Assembly: GCA_014204435.1 (NCBI GenBank)
Contig: JACHLF010000001.1
Location: 372,001 to 436,000, forward strand
Length of the DNA stretch: 64,000 nucleotides
Origin: Mycobacteroides chelonae
GTDB lineage: Bacteria; Actinomycetota; Actinomycetes; Mycobacteriales; Mycobacteriaceae
Direction: 5' to 3'
Numbering within the stretch: position 1 is the stretch's first letter; every line of letters begins with the position of its first letter. A model generated the notes under the pieces. That model searched no databases, was not told the origin of the DNA, and saw nothing but the letters and a program-made list of their open reading frames with translations. The position numbers and the translations under genes are program-made. This document shows positions 57,399 through 64,000 of this stretch, piece after piece.

Positions 57399-58004
57399 AT
57401 GGCTCGTTATACCGGACCCGTCACTCGCAAGTCCCGTCGTCTGGGCGTCGACCTCGTCGGTGGCTCCAGCGCGTACGAGAAGCGTCCTTACCCCCCCGGC
57501 CAGCATGGTCGCGCGCGGGTCAAGGAGAGCGAGTACCGCACGCAGCTGCAGGAGAAGCAGAAGGCTCGCTTCACCTACGGCGTGATGGAGAAGCAGTTCC
57601 GCCGCTACTACGCCGAGGCCAACCGGCACTCGGGCAAGACCGGCGAGCAGCTGCTGCAGATCCTGGAAAGCCGTCTCGACAACGTCATCTACCGGGCCGG
57701 CCTGGCTCGCACCCGACGGATGGCTCGTCAGCTGGTCAGCCACGGCCACTTCACGGTCAACAACGTGAAGGTCGATGTGCCCAGCTACCGGGTGTCGCAG
57801 TACGACATCATCGACATCAAGCCGAAGTCGCTGAACACGCTGCCTTTCGAGGTCGCGCGTGAGACCGCGGGCGAGCGGCCCATCCCGGGCTGGATCCAGG
57901 TCGTCGGCGAGCGTCAGCGCATCCTGATCCACCAGCTCCCCGAGCGTGCACAGATCGATGTTCCGCTCACCGAGCAGCTGATCGTCGAGTTCTACTCGAA
58001 GTAA
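57399..58004 (+). CDS. rpsD: 30S ribosomal protein S4
   Basis: A 201-residue S4, a primary 16S rRNA binder and, in other bacteria, the repressor of this operon. MARYTGPVTRKSRRLGVDLVG, YGVMEKQFRRYYAEA and the S4 domain LESRLDNVIYRAGLARTRRMARQLVSHGHFTVNN are conserved. GGGAGGTTTGAACT precedes the ATG. Confidence 0.98.
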   Translation: MARYTGPVTRKSRRLGVDLVGGSSAYEKRPYPPGQHGRARVKESEYRTQLQEKQKARFTYGVMEKQFRRYYAEANRHSGKTGEQLLQILESRLDNVIYRAGLARTRRMARQLVSHGHFTVNNVKVDVPSYRVSQYDIIDIKPKSLNTLPFEVARETAGERPIPGWIQVVGERQRILIHQLPERAQIDVPLTEQLIVEFYSK

Positions 58005-58007
58005 TCG

Positions 58008-58031
58008 GTTTGTGGGCATCCGTCCACAAAC
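58008..58031 (+). other. Hairpin between rpsD and rpoA
   Basis: GTTTGTGG (58008-58015) and CCACAAAC (58024-58031) form a perfect 8-bp stem with an 8-base loop directly after the rpsD stop. It could partly reduce read-through or mark RNA processing between ribosomal and polymerase genes. No T-run follows. Confidence 0.45.
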
Positions 58032-58053
58032 GCCACTGACCGGCATCAAATAG

Positions 58054-59133
<1,080 letters not shown>

Positions 59134-59193
59134 ACACAATCCGTCCCGGCCCTACCTGATACGGGGGCCGGCCCCGAATAGGAGATAGTTGCA

Positions 59194-59745
59194 ATGCCCA
59201 AGCCCAAAAAGGGTCAGCGGCTCGGTGGATCGTCTTCTCACCAGAAGGCGATCCTGGCCAACCTGGCCACCGCGCTGTTCGAGCACGGTCGCATCAAGAC
59301 CACCGAGACCAAGGCCCGCGTGCTGCGGCCCTACGCCGAAAAGCTGATCACCCACGCCAAGAAGGGCGATCTGCACAACCGGCGCGAGGTGCTCAAGAAG
59401 ATCCGTGACAAGGACGTCGTGCACGCCCTTTTCGAGGAGATCGGCCCGTTCTACGCCGATCGCAACGGTGGCTACACCCGCATCATCAAGGTCGAGAACC
59501 GCAAGGGTGATAACGCGCCCATGGCGATCATCGAGCTGGTGAAGGAGAAGACCGTCACGTCCGAGGCAGACCGGGCTCGCCGGGTCGCGTCGACGAAGAA
59601 GGACGAAGCTCCTGCGGAAGAGGCAAAGGCTGACCAGGCTCCCGCCGAAGAGGTCGTCGAGGTCGAGACCGATACGACTGATGACGCGGCTGCCGAGGCC
59701 GAAGGCGCCGCCGAGGCTCCTGCTGCTGAGGACGCAGACAAGTAG
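59194..59745 (+). CDS. rplQ: 50S ribosomal protein L17
   Basis: A 183-residue L17. The core [35 protein letters not shown] through [27 protein letters not shown] is followed by an acidic Ala/Glu-rich tail of about 50 residues ([10 protein letters not shown] and similar units), the mycobacterial form. GGAGATAGTTGCA precedes the ATG. A terminator-like hairpin comes 27 bases after the stop, already inside truA. Confidence 0.97.
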   Translation: MPKPKKGQRLGGSSSHQKAILANLATALFEHGRIKTTETKARVLRPYAEKLITHAKKGDLHNRREVLKKIRDKDVVHALFEEIGPFYADRNGGYTRIIKVENRKGDNAPMAIIELVKEKTVTSEADRARRVASTKKDEAPAEEAKADQAPAEEVVEVETDTTDDAAAEAEGAAEAPAAEDADK

Positions 59746-59754
59746 GACTGACCG

Positions 59755-60642
59755 TTGGTCACATCTGACAACCAGCCCGCCATCTCTGATGGCGGGCTGG
59801 TTCGTTTACGGCTCGATATCGCCTACGACGGAACCGATTTCGCGGGGTGGGCGACTCAAGTAGGCCAGCGCACCGTCGCGGGAGTGCTGGGCGAGGCGTT
59901 CACGACTATCGTGGGCAAGTCGATGGCGCTGTATGCCGCCGGGCGCACCGATGCTGGGGTACATGCGACGGGGCAGGTTGCCCATCTGGATGTTCCGGTC
60001 GAGTGCCTGCCCCAGTTGCGGGGACGCTACCTCCCCGAAGGCGCCCCGGAGTTCGACAGGCTGACCCGGCGGTTGTCGCGCTTCCTGCCCGACGATGTGC
60101 GCGTGCTCCAGGTCGTCCGCGCCCCGGCACATTTCGATGCGCGATTCTCCGCGCTGCGTCGGCACTATGAATACCGGCTGTCTACGGCACCTTTCGGGGT
60201 GCTGCCGTTGCAGCGCCATGACATCGTCGGATGGCGCCGGCCGTTGGACGTGGGCGCCATGAACGAGGCTGCACGGAATCTTTTGGGGTTGCGCGATTTC
60301 GCGGCGTTCTGCCGGCATCGTGAGGGCGCCACCACGATCCGTGAGTTGCATCGATTCGATTGGGATCTGGACGGCTATCGGCTGACCGCGCACGTGAGTG
60401 CCGATGCCTTCTGCTGGTCGATGGTGCGTTCCCTGGTAGGCGCGGTGTTGACGGTGGGCGAAGGCAGGCGGCCGGTGCAGTGGTGTGTTGACCTGCTGAA
60501 TAAGCAAAGGCGTTCAAGCGATTTCGCGGCGGCACCGGCGCGTGGACTGACGCTGGTCGGGGTCGATTATCCACCGGACGACCAGATGGCCGCTCGCGTG
60601 CTGATCACCCGTGACATCCGTGTCCGGCCCGCAGGGGACTAG
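59755..60642 (+). CDS. truA: tRNA pseudouridine synthase A
   Basis: A 295-residue enzyme that makes pseudouridine at tRNA positions 38-40. [26 protein letters not shown] and the catalytic-Asp motif [19 protein letters not shown] are clear; [17 protein letters not shown] and [22 protein letters not shown] follow. The only start codon before the fold is a TTG at 59755 (AGGA upstream), which places a terminator-like hairpin within codons 6-16; a CTG at 59797 inside the right arm is a less likely alternative. Cotranscribed with rplQ in other mycobacteria. Confidence 0.94.
   Translation: MVTSDNQPAISDGGLVRLRLDIAYDGTDFAGWATQVGQRTVAGVLGEAFTTIVGKSMALYAAGRTDAGVHATGQVAHLDVPVECLPQLRGRYLPEGAPEFDRLTRRLSRFLPDDVRVLQVVRAPAHFDARFSALRRHYEYRLSTAPFGVLPLQRHDIVGWRRPLDVGAMNEAARNLLGLRDFAAFCRHREGATTIRELHRFDWDLDGYRLTAHVSADAFCWSMVRSLVGAVLTVGEGRRPVQWCVDLLNKQRRSSDFAAAPARGLTLVGVDYPPDDQMAARVLITRDIRVRPAGD
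59772..59807 (+). terminator. Hairpin terminator after rplQ, inside the truA 5' end
   Basis: CCAGCCCGCCATC (59772-59784), loop TCT, and GATGGCGGGCTGG (59788-59800) form a perfect 13-bp stem followed by TTCGTTT. It has the form of an intrinsic terminator for the alpha operon, but it overlaps the truA reading frame from the TTG start, so it may attenuate truA. Confidence 0.78.
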
Positions 60643-60666
60643 CGCCTCCGCCGTGAGAGGTCCCGG

Positions 60667-61380
60667 CTACTCGGCTTCTTGCTCGCCGTGCCGGTTGAGC
60701 TTCGAGGCGACGAAAGCGGCGGCCTCGGCGGGCAGCCCGGTGCGCTCGTAAGAGGTGTGGGCATCCCAGCTGTTGTTGGGTCCGGCCATGCAGATCGGAT
60801 CTCCCTGGTTACAGAGATCGATTGCGCGCGAACTGTACACGCCGGCGATGCCGCTCAGCGGCCCGCCCGTTCGGTGTGTGGCGTTACCGAACGTCGCCAC
60901 CGCGACAATGCGATCGCCCACCGCGGGCGGCAGGGGCTTGTTGAACCCGATGCCCACATTCGGCACACCGATGATCGTGTCGATCACCTCGGCGCCCATC
61001 GAGTACCCGCCGATCACGAGCTTGGTTCGCGGGCAGCTCCCAGCGACAGATTGCAGGTGATTACTGAGGTCATTGGCGCCGCCGCCGGCAGAGAAGATGC
61101 CCGCGTCGTAGTTGACGGGATAGACGTTCATGGTGGCCCCGGTGGCCTGGATTCGTGGAGTCAGGGAATCGACGAATTCGTCGCCGACCCGGCCCAAACC
61201 GACCGGCTCTTTGCGTCCCCGCGCAAACGAAACGTCGATATCCGAACACGGATCTGCCGAGGCGTGAGGCACCGCATAGACAAGCCCTACGATATTCACC
61301 GCTGACAGCGCAAACACTGTCAGGGCGACAAGATAACTCAGGACAACGCCGACCCTCGTGCCCCGCTGATGCGTGGCCAC
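60667..61380 (-). CDS. Secreted cutinase-like protein (first of three)
   Basis: A 237-residue exported esterase. A membrane or signal segment covers about residues 10-42, then DPCSDIDVSFARGRKEPVGLGRVGDEFVDSL. The nucleophile Ser is in VIGGYSMGAEVID, the Asp in IDLCNQGDPICM and the His in SWDAHTSYER. Paired cysteines for the two cutinase disulphides are present. In M. tuberculosis cutinase genes also follow truA (Rv3451, Rv3452), which supports homology by position. Related proteins hydrolyse esters, triglycerides or phospholipids. Confidence 0.88.
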   Translation of the reverse strand: MATHQRGTRVGVVLSYLVALTVFALSAVNIVGLVYAVPHASADPCSDIDVSFARGRKEPVGLGRVGDEFVDSLTPRIQATGATMNVYPVNYDAGIFSAGGGANDLSNHLQSVAGSCPRTKLVIGGYSMGAEVIDTIIGVPNVGIGFNKPLPPAVGDRIVAVATFGNATHRTGGPLSGIAGVYSSRAIDLCNQGDPICMAGPNNSWDAHTSYERTGLPAEAAAFVASKLNRHGEQEAE

Positions 61381-61440
61381 CTCACGATGCTACGGGTCAG
61401 CGGGTTTCCCGCGCGCCGTTTCTTCGAAGTGTGCCGGGGT

Positions 61441-62067
61441 CTACAGCTTGCCGGCCACGAACGACGCCGCCTGCGCGGGCAGGTTGGTTTGCTCGTAGGT
61501 CTGATGCGCGGTCCACGAGCGGCCGCCCTCCTGGCAGACGGGGTCACCGGGATTGCACTGGTCGATCCACCGTCCGGCGAGCGGGCCGCTCATGCCGCCT
61601 CCGCGGCGGTCGATGTTCCCGAAGGTCGCGATCCCACGAATGCGGCCGGCGACGTCCGGCGGCGGGTTGTTGGCGACGTCGTCGACGACGGTTGCGCCCA
61701 TCGAATATCCGCCGATCACGAACTTGGTGTTGGGGCACGATGTCGCGACGTCGCTGAGGTGACCACGAAGGTCGTCCGCACCTTCTCCGGTGGAGATCAG
61801 GCCGGCGCTGTAGTTTACGGCGTAGACGTTCATGCTGCCGATCTTGGGCCCCAGGGCGTCGACGAACGCCTGGCCTACGCGACCGAGACCGGGAGGTTCG
61901 TCACGGCCGCGGGCAAAGGAGACGTCCACGGCTGCGCATGGATCGGCGGCCGCAGGCGCGGGCTGCGAAAGGGCTACCAGGCCGGTGAACATGAGCAGGG
62001 CGGCGAGCACGTATACGGGCCGCCGGACGTCCGAGATTGCAGGCGAAACAGCACTGTACGTCGTCAC
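61441..62067 (-). CDS. Secreted cutinase-like protein (second of three)
   Basis: A 208-residue paralogue of its neighbour. Signal peptide about residues 15-41 (VYVLAALLMFTGLVALSQPAPAAA), then DPCAAVDVSFARGRDEPPGLGRVGQAFVDAL. Nucleophile in VIGGYSMGATVVDD, Asp in DQCNPGDPVCQEGG, His in WTAHQTYEQ. It arose by local duplication, as the flanking members share the same motifs. About 60 bases separate it from the downstream cutinase gene. Confidence 0.88.
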   Translation of the reverse strand: MTTYSAVSPAISDVRRPVYVLAALLMFTGLVALSQPAPAAADPCAAVDVSFARGRDEPPGLGRVGQAFVDALGPKIGSMNVYAVNYSAGLISTGEGADDLRGHLSDVATSCPNTKFVIGGYSMGATVVDDVANNPPPDVAGRIRGIATFGNIDRRGGGMSGPLAGRWIDQCNPGDPVCQEGGRSWTAHQTYEQTNLPAQAASFVAGKL

Positions 62068-62124
62068 AGGCGAATGCTACGGGTAAGTCAACCTGGTTGT
62101 CATATCGGTGCACTATAGGCCGCG

Positions 62125-63115
62125 TCATCTGGGCGAAAGCGAGTTCAGGAACTCGACCATCGCATGGTTGACCGCGTCCGGGCGCTCCATCTGCACGAAG
62201 TGCCCGGCTCCTTCGACGATCATGGCCGACTCCAAGCCCGGGACGAGGTCGGACATCACGGTCATCGGATCGCTGCCGAGCATTTCCAGAACCGGGTCGC
62301 CGGAACCGGCGATGAAGCCCACCGGTACTTCGATGGGGATGTTGTGTTAGGTGCTCGTTCTGTGTCCACACGAGGTCTTCCGCCCGGTACCAGTTCAGGC
62401 CGCCGGTGAATCCCGTTCGGGTGAATTCGGCTGCGTAGTAGTCGAGATCTTCTTCAGACAGCCAATTCCACGGCAGGGCAGGGGGGCTCGGAAGTACGTC
62501 CAAATAGCCGTTGCGTTTCCCGTCTACCCGCGCCGGATGGTCCCAGCAATCCAGGTAGCGGTTGGCGCCACTGAGCGAGTGAAACAGCGCGGCCAGGAAT
62601 GCTTTTGGATGGGCGTCCAGCTCGGCCTCAGCGACACCCGACTCCTGGAAGTATTCCAGGTGTGTGAAATGTTGCGAGGCAAGGTAGTCGAATCCCACAC
62701 TGGGCTTGACCGTAAGGCGCCGCGTGCGCGGCACCGACAGCTGGAACAGCGCCCGCACCCGTTCGTGAGCCCAGGCGGGCATATCCCATATGAGATGAGC
62801 ACCGAAATCGTGCCCACAGAACACCGCATCCGGTAGCTCCAACGCGTCCAGCAGGCCGACGAGATCGGCGACCGTGGTGCTGCGGTCGTACGCGGATGCC
62901 TCACGCGGCGCCGTAGTGCGTCCGTATCCGCGCATATCCGGTGCGATGACCCGGTATCCGGCCGCCGACAGGGCGGTCAGTTGATGGCGCCAGGTGTACC
63001 AGAGGCCTGGAAAGCCGTGGCACAGCACCACCGGCGGGCCTTCTCCCTGCTCGGCGACATGCATGTCGATTCCATTGACCGCCAGCTGACGATGGGTGAT
63101 CGGGGAGAGAGCCAC
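62125..63115 (-). pseudogene. Epoxide hydrolase interrupted by a +1 frameshift
   Basis: The first frame (GTG 63115) encodes an alpha/beta-hydrolase epoxide hydrolase: VVLCHGFPGLWYTWRHQ (oxyanion HGFP), nucleophile Asp in VFCGHDFGAHLIWDMPAW, and the lid DLVWTQNEHLT. It then slips; the C-terminal part with the acid and GAGHFVQMERPDAVNHAMVEFLNSL (catalytic His) is in another frame, ending at 62125. Deleting one base from the minus-strand CTAACACAACATCCCC near 62345 restores HLTNIPIEVPVGFIAG. The change is recent or a sequencing error, since all else is intact. It lies ten bases after a cutinase gene. Confidence 0.85.
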
Positions 63116-63125
63116 CCCGAGGAGG

Positions 63126-63812
63126 CTAGTTCACCCGGGCGGCGGCGAAGTCCGCAGCCTGGTTGATCAGCGCGGGAGGATACGTGGTGTGGGACTTCCA
63201 GGTGTCCTGGTTTCCATCCATGCAGACCGGGTCGCCGTCGTTGCAGAGATCCAGAACCCTGTCGCCGTACGCGCCGGCCAGGTTCTGCACCGGCGCAAAG
63301 CGATTCACGATGTTGCCGAACGTCACGATCGCGCGGATGTGGTCACCCACCTCCGGCGGCACCGGGTTGTCGAAGGAGAAGAAGTTGCCGATCTGCACCG
63401 GGCCGGGCACTCCGAGCGCAGTGTCGACCACGCCTGCGCCCAGCGAGTAGCCGCCGACGACCAGCTTGGTGTCGGGGCAGTTGTTTGCGGTCTGCTGCAG
63501 GTGTGCGCTCAGGTCGTTGGCGCCACCGCCTACGTCGGTGTTGGCGTCGTAGCGCACCGCGTAGACGCTGACGTTCTTCACGCGATTGCGCAGCGCACCG
63601 ACGAACGCGTCTCCAATGTTGCCCAGGCCTGGAGGCTGGCTGCGTCCACGAGCGAAGGACACTTCGACATTGGGACAGGCGGCCGAGGCGGTGGCCGGGA
63701 TGATGACCGCCAAGCCGGTGGTCAACATGATTGCCGCAACCGAGACGACCGCCGCACGAGCGCCGGCGGCAAGCAACTTACTGGCTGGGCGTGGATTCGG
63801 TTGCAGTGTCAC
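63126..63812 (-). CDS. Secreted cutinase-like protein (third of three)
   Basis: A 228-residue paralogue. Signal peptide about residues 18-44 (ending IIPATASA), then ACPNVEVSFARGRSQPPGLGNIGDAFVGAL. Nucleophile in VVGGYSLGAGVVD, Asp in DLCNDGDPVCMDGN, His in WKSHTTYPP. GTG start at 63812; the first 11 codons overlap the end of the next gene upstream, so coupling is possible. It is followed by the epoxide hydrolase pseudogene. Confidence 0.88.
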   Translation of the reverse strand: MTLQPNPRPASKLLAAGARAAVVSVAAIMLTTGLAVIIPATASAACPNVEVSFARGRSQPPGLGNIGDAFVGALRNRVKNVSVYAVRYDANTDVGGGANDLSAHLQQTANNCPDTKLVVGGYSLGAGVVDTALGVPGPVQIGNFFSFDNPVPPEVGDHIRAIVTFGNIVNRFAPVQNLAGAYGDRVLDLCNDGDPVCMDGNQDTWKSHTTYPPALINQAADFAAARVN

Positions 63813-64000
63813 ACACTGAGGTTACGGACAATTCGTTGTCGCTGCCATGTGATTTCAATCCCGCAGGTAGAGAAGCTGGGAGTTCCGCGGTGCTGGATTC
63901 GGGTTCGGAGGCGGTATCCGCACCCCGGTGTGCCAGAACCAGTCCTGCGAGAATGACGGCTGCCCCCGCGTACTGGATGGGTGCGATGGTTTCCCCGAGC
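63778..64000 (-). CDS. EamA-family (drug/metabolite) transporter, C-terminal part
   Basis: Runs in from beyond the window; about 74 codons are visible. LGETIAPIQYAGAAVILAGLVLAHRG is the last membrane helix and its preceding loop, as in EamA/RhaT-type permeases (LGE...GAxxILxG). A hydrophilic tail of about 45 residues rich in Ser, Glu and Thr follows to the TAA at 63778-63780. The end overlaps the third cutinase gene by 35 bases in a different frame. Substrate unknown. Confidence 0.65.
   Translation of the reverse strand, partial: LGETIAPIQYAGAAVILAGLVLAHRGADTASEPESSTAELPASLPAGLKSHGSDNELSVTSVCDTATESTPSQ

Overview
The window is high-GC actinobacterial DNA from a mycobacterium. Evidence: a complete mycofactocin locus, mycobacterial-type ribosomal proteins (101-aa S10, 61-aa zinc-type S14, the conserved S8 N-terminus), several secreted cutinase-like proteins, and gene neighbourhoods I know from Mycobacterium tuberculosis (rplO next to sppA, secY-adk-map, rmlB/rmlC next to an F420-type luciferase-like gene, truA next to cutinases). 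The arrangement, with all ribosomal protein operons close together and a block inserted in the spc operon, suggests the Mycobacteroides abscessus/chelonae group. That placement is inference, not proven by the sequence.

Layout. (1) 1-4427: arginine/ornithine block on the minus strand (dimethylargininase-like ddaH, ornithine aminotransferase rocD, amino-acid permease rocE, truncated universal stress protein) with a divergent Lrp/AsnC regulator. (2) 4484-12965: a ferredoxin-reductase-like flavoprotein, then mycofactocin regulator mftR and mftABCDEFG. (3) 13026-16682: ethanolamine permease and both ethanolamine ammonia-lyase subunits, directly after mftG. (4) 16759-20064: thiolase-like protein, cytochrome P450 and a hotdog/DUF4442 protein whose start codon abuts a long perfect palindrome. 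(5) 20461-25861: S10 operon (rpsJ to rpsQ) with a strong terminator. (6) 25941-29302: alpha/beta hydrolase, cutinase-like protein, MHS-type transporter. (7) 29585-39079: spc operon, split after rpsN by about 5.3 kb holding a lipoprotein carboxylesterase, an O-acyltransferase, a small secreted protein and a glutamate dehydrogenase remnant; rpsH-rplO restart behind their own promoter-like sequence. (8) 39160-47937: a decayed serine hydrolase, two paralogous lipoproteins, sppA, an AI-2E-type permease, a methyltransferase and an exported HAD phosphatase. (9) 48068-50758: secY-adk-map. (10) 50759-55863: DUF4190-type protein, rmlC/rmlB, a luciferase-like oxidoreductase, a small membrane protein, a flavin monooxygenase. 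(11) 56071-60642: infA-rpmJ-rpsM-rpsK-rpsD-rpoA-rplQ-truA. (12) 60667-64000: three cutinase-like proteins, a frameshifted epoxide hydrolase and the end of an EamA-type transporter.

How the genes fit together. The ribosomal, SecY, Adk, Map, InfA, RpoA and TruA genes are the core growth machinery. The mycofactocin block makes a peptide-derived redox cofactor used by alcohol and aldehyde dehydrogenases; the adjacent ethanolamine genes would generate acetaldehyde, a substrate in the same metabolic neighbourhood. The arginine block would turn dimethylarginine or arginine-derived ornithine into glutamate semialdehyde under AsnC-type control.

The most interesting non-coding signals are a dispersed palindromic repeat found three times beside ribosomal operons, a 15-bp-arm palindrome at the DUF4442 start codon, an inverted repeat in front of the AsnC gene, a shared TTGG-type promoter pattern before four ribosomal operons, and a terminator-like hairpin inside the first codons of truA. 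I found no tRNA, rRNA, CRISPR array or intact insertion sequence, and no wholly unknown multigene system.
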